A stretch of DNA of 55,347 nucleotides from an uncultured Clostridia bacterium. Lineage in GTDB: Bacteria; Bacillota; Clostridia; Christensenellales; Aristaeellaceae. Where the stretch lies: positions 1 to 55,347 of the forward strand of contig CAMKEI010000009.1 in NCBI GenBank assembly GCA_946411525.1. The letters are read 5' to 3'. The position numbers and the translations under genes are program-made. Below the pieces are notes generated by a model. That model made no database searches, was not told the origin of the DNA, and saw only the letters and a list, made by a program, of their open reading frames with translations. Shown one piece after another: positions 1-8,078 of the stretch. How positions within the stretch are numbered: position 1 is the stretch's first letter; each line of letters starts with the position of its first letter.

Positions 1-634
1 CGGATTCTTCCTTGACTTCGGGCTCTTCCTTTGCTTCAGGCTCTTCCTTGACTTCGGGTTCTTCTTTTACTGCGGGCTCTTCCTTGACTTCAGGCTCTTC
101 TTTTACTTCGGATGTTTCTTCAGTCTTGGGTTCTGCCTCGGCTTTTTGCTCTTCCTTGTCCTCGGATTTTTCCTGAACTTTGGCATCCGAATCAGAGCCC
201 TTGTCCTTTTCAGGTTTCGGCTCCGGTTTCTTTGCCGTAATCGTCACAGACTTGGTTAATACCGTACCGTCCGCGGCTTTCAGAACGACGCGGTACTTAT
301 GGTCTTTTGTATCTTCCGCCGTAAAGGCATACACAGCCGAAGTGGCTCCCTTGATGGAGATCCACTTCTCCTTTTCCTCTTCCTTCTTATCCTTACCCTT
401 CTTGTCGGGTTTCCCCCATCTTTGCCATTGCAGGGTATAGTCAAGATTGGCTTTCTTTACCTTCGCCTCCAGCTTGACTTTGTCACCGACTTCAACATCG
501 CTGGGCGTCTGCTGAATGGCAAGGGTGCCGGTGAATGCAGTTTCCGCTTTCTCCGGATTCTCCTCTGCCAGCGAAACAGGCAGCATACCTGCCAGCATTA
601 TGACAGCCAACAGCATCGACAGTATTTTCTTCAT
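1..634 (-). CDS. Secreted protein with EVKEEP repeats (5' part only)
   Basis: Reading frame open from an ATG at 634 to the left edge of the window, so the C-terminus is missing. Residues 1-23 form a classical signal peptide (KK, then a hydrophobic stretch ending VSLA before EEN). Residues ~30-130 look like a small all-beta domain with alternating hydrophobics and the phrases YTLQWQRW and YRVVLKAADGTV, resembling an Ig-like or surface-repeat fold, interrupted by a Lys/Glu-rich loop. From about residue 150 the chain becomes a low-complexity acidic stalk made of six-residue EVKEEP-type units that continue past the window edge. This suggests an exported, possibly wall-associated or spacer-bearing protein; no anchor is visible because the end is missing. 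The family is not recognised. The start is chosen for its signal peptide. Confidence 0.75.
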   Translation of the reverse strand, partial: MKKILSMLLAVIMLAGMLPVSLAEENPEKAETAFTGTLAIQQTPSDVEVGDKVKLEAKVKKANLDYTLQWQRWGKPDKKGKDKKEEEKEKWISIKGATSAVYAFTAEDTKDHKYRVVLKAADGTVLTKSVTITAKKPEPKPEKDKGSDSDAKVQEKSEDKEEQKAEAEPKTEETSEVKEEPEVKEEPAVKEEPEVKEEPEAKEEPEVKEES

Positions 635-913
635 ATTCTTTGTCTCCCCCTGAATTAAAGTGGAAGGAAATCCTTCAGTTGACTTTGTCGGAGATCATCT
701 GACTTCTCCGGCTCCGGATCATCTCCGAACTTTTTTCTCATTGGTATTTCAAGTATGTATAAAAATCCATACTCTTATACAGAGTAAAGTATATTATGTT
801 TTTCGTTCGTTGAAAATACTTTTTTGAAATTTTATCCATTTTTTTACCTGTTTTTTCCAATTTTGACCGTTTTTTGCCTCTTTTCCGCCCTTTTCCCGAT
901 CGGATCATAGGAC
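635..913. other. AT-rich spacer between the putative RNA and the secreted-protein gene
   Basis: No gene seen. The part 720-900 is very AT-rich and probably holds the reverse-strand promoter of the secreted-protein gene: TATACT preceded 17 bp upstream by TTTTCA lies near 790-820, a weak match to consensus. Confidence 0.4.
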
Positions 914-952
914 AAAAACGCCCCTGCCGGTCATGAGTCGCCGTGCAGGGGC
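914..952 (-). terminator. Rho-independent terminator of the putative RNA
   Basis: GCCCCTGC (945-952 read in reverse) pairs with GCAGGGGC (920-927), extended by an inner CGG/CCG helix, and is followed on the reverse strand by GTTTTTG. Confidence 0.7.
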
Positions 953-1194
953 TGTTTGCTCCAGATCTATCTCATCGTTCATCTCTTCCGTTTCTCAGCC
1001 TCGCCTGTCAGCGTTGCGGAAGGACCGCTGTGCCGGCGCCTCCTTTGCCGCTCCGGATCTTCCCTCTTGCCATGAGCGCCTCCGGCTGTCACCGTACAGC
1101 TTCGGACGGGTTTCCTGATACCTTTTCGGGGTCTCCTCTTCGGTCTTTCACCTCCTGTATCTGTTCACGTTCTCTCACGTCTTCTTTTCTTTGT
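914..1194 (-). ncRNA. Putative independent structured RNA (~280 nt), family not recognised
   Basis: A reverse-strand consensus promoter (TTGACA at 1224-1229, 17-bp gap, AATAAT at 1201-1206) is followed by about 280 nt with no credible protein gene and then a strong hairpin with a U-run (914-952). Internal helices can be drawn: UCCG-AA-GCUGU / ACAGC-CGGA with a 6-nt loop, and CTTCCG / CGGAAG closing a ~26-nt loop. Only short frames exist, for example a 21-codon frame behind GGAGG. I looked for hallmarks of RNase P, tmRNA, SRP RNA, 6S RNA, T-box and the common riboswitches and saw none. It could instead be a long leader that is terminated before the secreted-protein gene at 634. Identity is inference from promoter-terminator spacing and stems. 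Confidence 0.5.
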
Positions 1195-1200
1195 GGCTAC

Positions 1201-1229
1201 ATTATTACACAATTATTTTCATATGTCAA
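1201..1229 (-). promoter_or_regulatory. Promoter of the putative RNA
   Basis: TTGACA (1224-1229) and AATAAT (1201-1206) separated by 17 bp, in an AT-rich block just downstream of the alpha-galactosidase stop codon. Transcription would start near 1194 and run leftward. Confidence 0.65.
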
Positions 1230-1264
1230 CACTTTTTTAATAATTTTGTAAAATTTTTTTATTT

Positions 1265-3322
1265 TTATTTAACATGTACTGCAATCGCTTCAAAATCGGC
1301 CTTCAGCTCAACCGCCAGCACCCCGTTTTCCAGGGTGATCCGGTTGTTTTCGCTATTCATTGCACGGAGAATGTTACCGCCTGTGACCGGCATGGTCACG
1401 GCCTTCGGATAGTTTCCGCCGAAGGTATGGATCACCGCCAGCGTTTCACCGCCTGCCGTGCGGCAGACTGCCTGCCAGCCTTCCGGATGGCGCCAGCTTT
1501 CCGAGACCGCCCCGTGGAATTCGGAAGCGCCGTCCCGGATGATATGCCTTACCTGCTTATAAAACTCGATTCCCTCGTCCACTTTCGCCCACTGCTCCGG
1601 GGAAAGTTCATGGATGTCGCCGGACAGGCACATCACGCCCAGGAAAGTGTTGATCAGGGAGTAGTTGATCCTGCGCAGGCTGTCCTTTGCCCGCAGCGCC
1701 GCCCAGATTTGGCTTTGGGCCGGCAGGATCAGCCGGTGAAGCTGCGCCGCGATGATCGGGATCTCCGCGCATTCATGGGCGTCGGAGAAGGAAGCCATAT
1801 CCGTCACGCCCATCAGGGAGGGCTCCAGCCGATGCCCGCCGGAAGAGCAGTTCTCGATCCAGATGTCCGGGATCTCCGCCCGCAGGCGGCGGAAAAAGTC
1901 CAGCGTTCCCTGCATGTTCTGCCGGAGGCCTTCGCCCAGGCTGTCCGGGTCGTCGCAGCCGGTTCCGATGCAGTCATTGTAGTCAATCTTGGTATAGCCG
2001 AAGCCGCATCTCTTCAAAAGGCCGATGACCCGCTCGTCAAGATAGGCCTGCACCTCCGGCTTGCGCATATCCAGGAAGCGGCGGTTGTCCGTGTCGATCA
2101 CCGTGCCGTGACGGGTCAGCAGCATTTCTTCCTTCCGGAAGATCTCCGCTCCCCGGGCACAGGTCTCCGGCTCAAACCACAGGCCGGGAATCATCCCGTG
2201 GGCCCGGATCATGTCCGCCGTGGCCTTCAGGCCTTCCGGGAACATCTCCGTTTCCTCCGGGATCCAGTCGCCCCCGCAGTCCGCCCAGCCCACGTCCTTC
2301 CGGCGGTACCAGCCCGCGTCGATTACCAGGAATTCGATCCCGCGCCCCTGCAGGCAGTCCGCGATCTTTTTCAGGTTCTCATGGGACGGGTCGCCCCAGG
2401 TGGTGCAGTATTCATTGAACATCACCGGCAGCTCCGCCTCCGGACGGGGCATGTTCCGCCGGTGGACCGTCAGCAGCCGCTGGCTGATCCTGTCCGCGCC
2501 GCCCTGTCCGACGGTCACATAGGCTTCCGGCGTCTCAAAACTTTCTCCCGGCGCGATTGTCTTCGCCCAGTGACCGAAGTCCTCGTCCGGCAGGGAGGCC
2601 ATGATGCTCAGCCGGTCATCCTTTCGGCGGATCTCCATCTGCCAGGAGGAGGGGCAGGCCAGCTGCATGGCCCAGGTGACGCCGTTTTCCGTATCCTCGA
2701 CCGCTGCAAAGGGGAACCAGCCGCGCACGGGCATGGATCCCACCTGGCCGAACTTAACGAGGCGCAGGGCATGCCCGGTCCAGGAGCGCTCCAGCATGGC
2801 CTCCTCGATGGACTGGGTAATCAGCCTGCCCTCCGCGCTCCAGGCGCTGCCGGCCCGGTGGAGCAGCAGGGTGCCGTGGGCGTCCCCCGCGGCGAAGGGC
2901 GTGATCCCGCCCAGGTTCAGGCTGGAAAGCAGGTCCAGCGTGACCGGCTTTTCCGTCCGGTTCTCGAAGCGGACGGAAACCCGGAACGCTTCCGTGCCTT
3001 CCTCCCACCGGAGGGTATGGAACACCGTCCGGCCGGTTTCATCCGCCAGTTCGGTAATGACAGTATTGCTTTCCTTGTTCTGGCTCACGAAACGCAGCCT
3101 GTCCGTGGCAGTGGTGGTCGCCATGGTATGTCCGTTGCCGTAGCCGTTGGGCAGCTGATCGCCCCGGGCGTGGGTCTGCACCAGGCTCTCCAGGGCGTGA
3201 TTATGCTCCGTGACCCGGTCTTTCATCCCCGACGGAATCAGGGTCATGCCCATGTGTTCCTTTTCGTCCAGCCACCAGGCTGCCAGCATGTCCCCGAACA
3301 GGTATTCGCTGTACTGTTTCAT
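1265..3322 (-). CDS. Alpha-galactosidase, GH36 type
   Basis: 685 residues, normal for GH36. It hydrolyses terminal alpha-1,6-galactose from raffinose-family sugars or galactomannan side chains. Residues 1-290 form the N-terminal beta-supersandwich, about 295-600 the catalytic barrel, and the rest a C-terminal beta domain. The barrel carries the family motifs: VIDAGWY (333-339), WFEPE (382-386), KIDYND with nucleophile Asp447, ENCSSGGHR (490-498) and the acid/base candidate Asp514 in SFSDAHE. There is no signal peptide, so the enzyme is predicted cytoplasmic and would act on imported oligosaccharides. ATG at 3322 is preceded by AAAGGAAAA. A good promoter lies about 210 bp upstream. No sugar transporter is adjacent. 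Family assignment is firm; exact substrate is not. Confidence 0.93.
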   Translation of the reverse strand: MKQYSEYLFGDMLAAWWLDEKEHMGMTLIPSGMKDRVTEHNHALESLVQTHARGDQLPNGYGNGHTMATTTATDRLRFVSQNKESNTVITELADETGRTVFHTLRWEEGTEAFRVSVRFENRTEKPVTLDLLSSLNLGGITPFAAGDAHGTLLLHRAGSAWSAEGRLITQSIEEAMLERSWTGHALRLVKFGQVGSMPVRGWFPFAAVEDTENGVTWAMQLACPSSWQMEIRRKDDRLSIMASLPDEDFGHWAKTIAPGESFETPEAYVTVGQGGADRISQRLLTVHRRNMPRPEAELPVMFNEYCTTWGDPSHENLKKIADCLQGRGIEFLVIDAGWYRRKDVGWADCGGDWIPEETEMFPEGLKATADMIRAHGMIPGLWFEPETCARGAEIFRKEEMLLTRHGTVIDTDNRRFLDMRKPEVQAYLDERVIGLLKRCGFGYTKIDYNDCIGTGCDDPDSLGEGLRQNMQGTLDFFRRLRAEIPDIWIENCSSGGHRLEPSLMGVTDMASFSDAHECAEIPIIAAQLHRLILPAQSQIWAALRAKDSLRRINYSLINTFLGVMCLSGDIHELSPEQWAKVDEGIEFYKQVRHIIRDGASEFHGAVSESWRHPEGWQAVCRTAGGETLAVIHTFGGNYPKAVTMPVTGGNILRAMNSENNRITLENGVLAVELKADFEAIAVHVK

Positions 3323-3532
3323 CCGCTTTTCCTTTCGGTTTTCTTTCTATGAAATAAAACCTGCCGCACGAGCAGAAAAAAAGTTCGAAGGGAACTGCCT
3401 TTGGGGGAAACTCGTTTGGAATGTGCTTTTTTGATGAAAGCGATTTTGAGTGGTACTTTTTTGAGTGATATTTTCGAGAAGATCTTTCTGCAGCTGCAAG
3501 CCTGCTGCGTCGCAGACAGTTTTCGCAGGGTA

Positions 3533-3561
3533 ATTATCTCATATATTTATCCTGCGTTCAA
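3533..3561 (-). promoter_or_regulatory. Promoter for the alpha-galactosidase gene
   Basis: TTGAAC (3556-3561), 17-bp gap, GATAAT (3533-3538) on the reverse strand. The implied 5' leader is about 210 nt. A CCGCGCAG direct repeat lies just upstream at 3570-3592. Confidence 0.55.
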
Positions 3562-3593
3562 GATGCAAAACCGCGCAGAACCGCGCAGATATT

Positions 3594-4322
3594 TCATGAA
3601 TCTGACATGCACAGGTCCCTCACAACCTCCGCCGCGATAATCAGGCCCGCTGCGGCAGGCACAAAGGCCGTGGAGCCGGGGATGTCCCTTCGGACGTCCC
3701 CCCTCCGCTCATTGGCAGGTACTTCCCCGAGGGGTTTGAGCGGCGTCTCCCTTGAATAGACCACCTTCAGCTTTCTGATACCCCGTTTGCGGCATTCGCT
3801 CCGCATGATCCGGGCCAGTGGGCAGACGGAAGTCTGGTAGATATCCGCGACACGGAATGCCGTGGGGTCCAGCTTGTTTCCGGCTCCCATGGCGGAGATG
3901 ATGGGCGTGCCCGCGGCGTCCGCCTTTTCAATCAGCGCCAGCTTCCCCTTCACCGTGTCGATGGCGTCCACGATATAGTCGTACTGCGTAAAATCAAACT
4001 GGTCCTGCGTTTCCGGCAGGAAGAAGGTTTTATATGCCGTCACGCGGCAGTCCGGATTGATGTCCCGGATCCGCTGCTCCGCCGCGTCCGTCTTGTACTG
4101 CCCCAGGGTGCTGCGCGTCGCGTGCAGCTGGCGGTTCAGGTTGGTCTCGGAAAACCTGTCGTCGTCGATCAGGTCCAGGGCGCCGATGCCGGAGCGGGCC
4201 AGCGCCTCCACCGCGTATCCGCCCACGCCGCCGATCCCGAAGACCGCCACGCGGCAGGCAGCCAGGCGCTTCATGGCTTCCGGGCCCAGCAGCAGTTCCG
4301 TTCTGGAAAAGGGGTTTGGCAT
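3594..4322 (-). CDS. tcdA: tRNA threonylcarbamoyladenosine dehydratase
   Basis: 242 residues of the ThiF/MoeB/HesA E1-like family, matching the length of TcdA (CsdL/YgdL). The enzyme uses ATP to cyclise t6A37 in ANN-decoding tRNAs to ct6A. Visible are the nucleotide-binding glycine motif GIGGVGG (30-36), the following acidic strand LDLIDDDRFSETNLNRQ typical of the E1 adenylation fold, and the TcdA-like C-terminal region with RRGDVRRDIPGSTAFVPAAAG. The two CxxC zinc pairs of MoeB/ThiF are absent, as expected for TcdA. ATG at 4322 has GGAG eight bases upstream. It sits between carbohydrate genes but has its own promoter, so it is probably not functionally linked to them. Confidence 0.9.
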   Translation of the reverse strand: MPNPFSRTELLLGPEAMKRLAACRVAVFGIGGVGGYAVEALARSGIGALDLIDDDRFSETNLNRQLHATRSTLGQYKTDAAEQRIRDINPDCRVTAYKTFFLPETQDQFDFTQYDYIVDAIDTVKGKLALIEKADAAGTPIISAMGAGNKLDPTAFRVADIYQTSVCPLARIMRSECRKRGIRKLKVVYSRETPLKPLGEVPANERRGDVRRDIPGSTAFVPAAAGLIIAAEVVRDLCMSDS

Positions 4323-4355
4323 ATGTATCGCTCCGTTCCTTTCTGGATCGGTTTC

Positions 4356-4384
4356 ATTATCTCATTTTCACCCTGTCTTTTCAA
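4356..4384 (-). promoter_or_regulatory. Promoter for tcdA
   Basis: TTGAAA (4379-4384), 17-bp gap, GATAAT (4356-4361), reverse strand, 34 bp upstream of the tcdA start codon. It is divergent from the GH43 promoter at 4405-4433. Confidence 0.6.
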
Positions 4385-4404
4385 TAAAAATATGTCCGTA
4401 CTGC

Positions 4405-4433
4405 TTTACCTTTTCCCCCTCTTCATATATACT
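4405..4433 (+). promoter_or_regulatory. Promoter for the GH43 gene pair
   Basis: TTTACC (4405-4410), 17-bp gap, TATACT (4428-4433). The first GH43 start codon is 52 bp downstream with AAGGAG as RBS. Confidence 0.6.
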
Positions 4434-4485
4434 ATTTCAGGCATCACAGTGCTAATTCCGCACTGATAAAAAGGAGTGTTTTCAC

Positions 4486-5460
4486 ATGAGCGAACAGCGC
4501 AGGCCCCTGGTTTCCCATATCTTCACCGCGGATCCCTCCGCCCATGTGTTCAACGGGAAGCTGTACGTCTATCCCTCCCACGATATTCCCCATGACGGAG
4601 AGGATAACGACGACGGCGACGAGTACCGCATGGAGGACTACCATATCCTGTCCATGGACAATCCGGACGCTCCCTGCGTGGATCACGGCTGCGCCCTGCA
4701 TATGAAGGATGTGCCCTGGGTCAGCAAGCAGATGTGGGCGCCGGACGCGGCCGAGAAGGACGGTAAGTATTATCTGTATTTCCCGGCCCGGGACAAGGAC
4801 GGCATCTTCCGTCTCGGCGTCGCCGTATCGGACGATCCCGCCGGTCCTTTCACCCCTGAAGAAAACTATATCCCCGGCAGCTACAGCATCGACCCCGCCG
4901 TGCTCATGGACGACGACGGCAGCGGATATATCTACTACGGCGGCCTGTGGGGCGGCCAGCTGGAAATGTGGCAGAGCGGCAGCTTCGATCCGGACGCGCA
5001 TCGTCCGGAGGGCAGCGAACCCGCCCTCGGGCCGATGTTCGCAGAGCTGGACGCGGACATGAAGCACTTCCGGACCGAGCCGAAACACCTGCAGATCCTG
5101 GATGAAAACGGAAAGCCCCTCACCGCCGGCGACGAGGACCGCCGGTACTTTGAGGGACCCTGGATGCACAAGTTCAACGGCAAGTACTATCTGTCCTATT
5201 CCACCGGAACCACCCATTACCTGGTCTATGCTGAAGGAGACCGGCCGGACGGCCCGTTCACCTACAAGGGACGGATCATGGAACCCGTGCTGGGCTGGAC
5301 CACGCACCACTCCATCGTGGAGTATGAGGGAAAATGGTACCTGTTCTATCACGACTGCGAACTGTCGCAGGGCATCAACCACAGGCGCTGCGTCAAGTTT
5401 ACCGAGCTGACCATCCATGAGGACGGCACCATTGAGACGATCCGTCCCTACGAAGCATGA
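4486..5460 (+). CDS. Glycoside hydrolase family 43 (arabinofuranosidase/xylosidase type), cytoplasmic
   Basis: 324 residues, single five-bladed propeller. The three GH43 acidic residues are visible: general base Asp16 in FTADPSAH, pKa-modulating Asp136 in SIDPAVLMDDDG, and general acid Glu223 in YFEGPWMHKF. GH43 enzymes remove L-arabinofuranose or D-xylose from arabinoxylan, arabinan or xylo-oligosaccharides; which of these is not readable from sequence. There is no signal peptide, so it probably acts on imported oligosaccharides. RBS AAAAAGGAG precedes the ATG at 4486. The stop codon overlaps the start of the next gene by 4 bp, so the two GH43 genes are co-translated and may act as an intracellular/exported pair on the same polymer. 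Confidence 0.92.
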   Translation: MSEQRRPLVSHIFTADPSAHVFNGKLYVYPSHDIPHDGEDNDDGDEYRMEDYHILSMDNPDAPCVDHGCALHMKDVPWVSKQMWAPDAAEKDGKYYLYFPARDKDGIFRLGVAVSDDPAGPFTPEENYIPGSYSIDPAVLMDDDGSGYIYYGGLWGGQLEMWQSGSFDPDAHRPEGSEPALGPMFAELDADMKHFRTEPKHLQILDENGKPLTAGDEDRRYFEGPWMHKFNGKYYLSYSTGTTHYLVYAEGDRPDGPFTYKGRIMEPVLGWTTHHSIVEYEGKWYLFYHDCELSQGINHRRCVKFTELTIHEDGTIETIRPYEA

Positions 5461-6944
5461 GCGCCGTCAGAAGCGCCGTCCGCCGGACGGCGCTCTTCCT
5501 GCTGATCCTGCCCCTGCTGTTTGCGTGTGCCGAAGGAGAAGAAGCCAGTATGAACACCGTCCCCGTCACCCTGCAGAAATCCTATAAAAAAGCCGGTGAG
5601 AACAACCCGCTCTATACCCAGCGTTTCGGCGCCGATCCGGGCGTCATGGAATACGAAGGCCGGCTGTACGTGTACATGACCGACGATATCGTCGAGTACG
5701 ATACCAAAGGCAATGTAAAGGAAAACTCCTACAGCCAGATCCGGACGATCAACTGCATTTCTTCCGACGACCTGGTCAACTGGACGGACCATGGCAGAAT
5801 CCGCGTGGCCGAGCCTTCCGGCGTCGCGAAATGGGCCGGCAATTCCTGGGCTCCCTGTGCGGCCCACAAGACCATTGACGGGCAGGAGAAGTTCTTCCTG
5901 TATTTCTGCAACGGCGGAAACGGCATCGGCGTGCTGACCGCGGACAGTCCCACCGGCCCCTGGCGGGACGAGCGGGGCAGCCTGCTGATTACCCGGTCCG
6001 TTCCAAACTGCGCGGACGTAACCTGGCTGTTCGACCCTGCCGTCATGGTGGATGAGGACGGCACCGGCTATCTCGCATTCGGCGGCGGCGTGCCGAACGG
6101 CATGCAGAAAGCGCCCGGCACCGCGCGCATCGTGAAGCTGGCGGACGACATGATCCACCTGGACGGGGATCCGGTCCGGCTGGACGTTCCGTATCTCTTC
6201 GAGGATTCCGGCATCAACCGGATCGGGGACAAGTATTACTATACCTACTGCTCCAACTTCCAGACGAAGGGCAACAGCCTGCATATGACGGACGGCGCAA
6301 TCCAGTACATGGTCTCGGACAATCCGCTGGGACCCTACACCTATATGGGTGAGATTTTCCCCAATGAAGGCCGTTTCTTCGGATTGTACGGCAACAATCA
6401 CCACTCCATCGCCTCTCTGAACGGCGAATGGTACCTTTTCTACCACAATCGGCCCGTTGAGAAGGCCATGGGGATTACCGGCAACTACCGCAGCCCGCAG
6501 GCGGACCGGATCCTGTTCGGGGAAAACGGCCTGCCGCAGCAGGTAAAAGGCACCATGAAGGGGCTCGATCAGCTGAAACCCTTCGATCCCTTCCGGACGG
6601 TTTCCGCAGCCACCATGTCCCATCAGGCGGGCATCACCGTGGAAGGCGCGGACGGCCGTTCCTGGATCTCCGGGGATGCCGGCAGCTGGGTCCGGATCTC
6701 CGGCGTGGACTTCGGGACGGAGGCGGCGAAGCTGACCGTCACGGCCATGGCTCCTACAGACTGTACCCTTTACGCGGTCCTGGACGATCCGGCGAACCCG
6801 GTCGCCTCGCAGATCCGGATGGAAATCCCGGAAGACGGCAAACCGGCGTTCTTCACCGCGCCGATCGAAGCAGAAGGCATCCACGACCTGTACCTGGTCA
6901 CCGACGGTCCGATGACATTGTATTCCTGGATCGTCAAGAAATAA
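5457..6944 (+). CDS. Exported glycoside hydrolase family 43 with C-terminal CBM6-like domain
   Basis: 495 residues. The start overlaps the preceding gene (ATGA). Residues 9-25 are a hydrophobic export signal (LFLLILPLLFAC); Cys24 in a lipobox-like context suggests a possible lipoprotein. The GH43 propeller covers about 50-370, with base Asp60 (FGADPG), Asp193 (LFDPAVMVDEDG) and acid Glu249 (YLFEDSG). Residues ~375-495 form a beta-sandwich with WISGDAGSWVRISGVDFG and a final LYLVTDGPMTLYSWIVKK, the layout of a CBM6 carbohydrate-binding module. Typical family members are arabinoxylan arabinofuranohydrolases. An alternative start at Met32 has AAGGAG upstream but would lose the export signal, so I prefer 5457. 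A terminator follows directly. Confidence 0.9.
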   Translation: MSAVRSAVRRTALFLLILPLLFACAEGEEASMNTVPVTLQKSYKKAGENNPLYTQRFGADPGVMEYEGRLYVYMTDDIVEYDTKGNVKENSYSQIRTINCISSDDLVNWTDHGRIRVAEPSGVAKWAGNSWAPCAAHKTIDGQEKFFLYFCNGGNGIGVLTADSPTGPWRDERGSLLITRSVPNCADVTWLFDPAVMVDEDGTGYLAFGGGVPNGMQKAPGTARIVKLADDMIHLDGDPVRLDVPYLFEDSGINRIGDKYYYTYCSNFQTKGNSLHMTDGAIQYMVSDNPLGPYTYMGEIFPNEGRFFGLYGNNHHSIASLNGEWYLFYHNRPVEKAMGITGNYRSPQADRILFGENGLPQQVKGTMKGLDQLKPFDPFRTVSAATMSHQAGITVEGADGRSWISGDAGSWVRISGVDFGTEAAKLTVTAMAPTDCTLYAVLDDPANPVASQIRMEIPEDGKPAFFTAPIEAEGIHDLYLVTDGPMTLYSWIVKK

Positions 6945-6965
6945 CGGCTTTTTCGGATATGGCAA

Positions 6966-6994
6966 AGCGGTCTGCGACTGCAGACCGCTGATTT
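6966..6994 (+). terminator. Terminator after the GH43 pair
   Basis: Perfect 10-bp stem AGCGGTCTGC (6966-6975) / GCAGACCGCT (6980-6989), 4-nt loop, followed by GATTTTATTATT. Confidence 0.75.
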
Positions 6995-7007
6995 TATTAT
7001 TCCCGGA

Positions 7008-7964
7008 TTACAGATACCTGATCAGTTCGTCCCGGACGCCGTCCAGCCGGGCGTCGCTCAGCCCGAAATCCATCTGCCGGTAGGACCAGGCGCAGCGGGC
7101 AATCTGATGCTTCTCAAACACCTCGTGGATCGTCCGGTACCATTTGACCGTGTCTTCCGGCGTGGCCAGATCGATTACGCCGTATTCGCCGCAGTACAGA
7201 GCCGTGCCCCGTTCCGCGGCTGTGCTGATTGCCGACGCGAAGTTCTTCTCAAACAGTTCAGGGGTGATCCCCGCCTCCTCAAAGGCAACCCGTCGGTCGA
7301 TGTCAAACGCCGGATCCGGGATCCAGGTGGCTCCCTGGTGGGTAAAGTCCAGCGGATCGTAGCAGTGGAAGTTGTAGATCACCCGGTCGTCCGCCGGCAG
7401 ATCCAGATCCTTCACCGCATCGGGGCTGTTGTTCCAGTAGCTGCCGACCAGGATCAGGCTGCGCGGGGCCGTCTTCCGGATCCGACGGATGCATTCCGCG
7501 GCGATCCGGTTCCAGGTTCCGATTACGGACGGATCCGTCACTTCGTTCAGCAGTTCAAAGGCGATCCGGTCCGGCTCATTGAAACGTACCGCCAGAGCGT
7601 CCCACAGTTTGTAAAACCGGTCCTGATACGCCTCGTTGCCGAAGAAACCGCCCTCGTTGTGGGCTGCGTCAAAGGAATAGCCGGCTGTCTTGTGCAGGTC
7701 CAGCACCACCTTCAGGCCGCACTTTCCGGCCCAGCCGACAGCCCGGGCGATCCGGCCGAATCCTTCCTCGCTGAGAGAGCCGTCCTTCTGCTCAAGCACA
7801 TTGTAGTCCATGGGAATCCGGACATGGTCCAGGCCCCAGCCGGCGATCACGTCAAAGTCCTTCTCTTCGATAAAATGGTCCAGCCGTTCCCGGGAGTAAT
7901 CGCACTGGGAGAACCAGCCGCCCAGGTTCACGCCCCGGTAGAATCCGAAATCCTTCATTTGCAT
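7008..7964 (-). CDS. GH5-family endo-beta-glucanase/mannanase-like enzyme
   Basis: 318 residues, full-length (beta/alpha)8 barrel of the GH5 clan. Motifs seen: the N-terminal RGVNLGGWF phrase (10-18), DHVRIPMDY (46-54), acid/base Glu141 in ELLNEV, FHCYDPLDFTHQG (199-211), and nucleophile Glu260 in LYCGEYG. There is no signal peptide, so the enzyme is predicted intracellular and would cut imported beta-gluco- or manno-oligosaccharides rather than fibre. ATG at 7964 follows AGGAG by nine bases; a second ATG two codons later is possible. Convergent with the GH43 pair. Substrate within GH5 cannot be decided from sequence alone. Confidence 0.88.
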   Translation of the reverse strand: MQMKDFGFYRGVNLGGWFSQCDYSRERLDHFIEEKDFDVIAGWGLDHVRIPMDYNVLEQKDGSLSEEGFGRIARAVGWAGKCGLKVVLDLHKTAGYSFDAAHNEGGFFGNEAYQDRFYKLWDALAVRFNEPDRIAFELLNEVTDPSVIGTWNRIAAECIRRIRKTAPRSLILVGSYWNNSPDAVKDLDLPADDRVIYNFHCYDPLDFTHQGATWIPDPAFDIDRRVAFEEAGITPELFEKNFASAISTAAERGTALYCGEYGVIDLATPEDTVKWYRTIHEVFEKHQIARCAWSYRQMDFGLSDARLDGVRDELIRYL

Positions 7965-8078
7965 CGCGATACGCTCCTGTTCTGTTGAATTTTCTTTTCC
8001 TGCGGACAGGATAACACAGACCGCCCGCTTCAGTCTACCCCAGATCCTGTCCGGGTTTCCGGCGGAATGTTATTCTTT

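Noticed and set aside
933-1251. Forward open frames in the gap before the alpha-galactosidase
   Set aside because: No RBS and Ser/Arg/Cys-rich translations; the reverse-strand promoter-terminator pair explains the stretch better.
1274-3352. Long open frame (692 codons) antisense to the alpha-galactosidase gene
   Set aside because: The reverse strand carries all GH36 motifs; this frame is open only because of GC-rich codon use and shows no domain.
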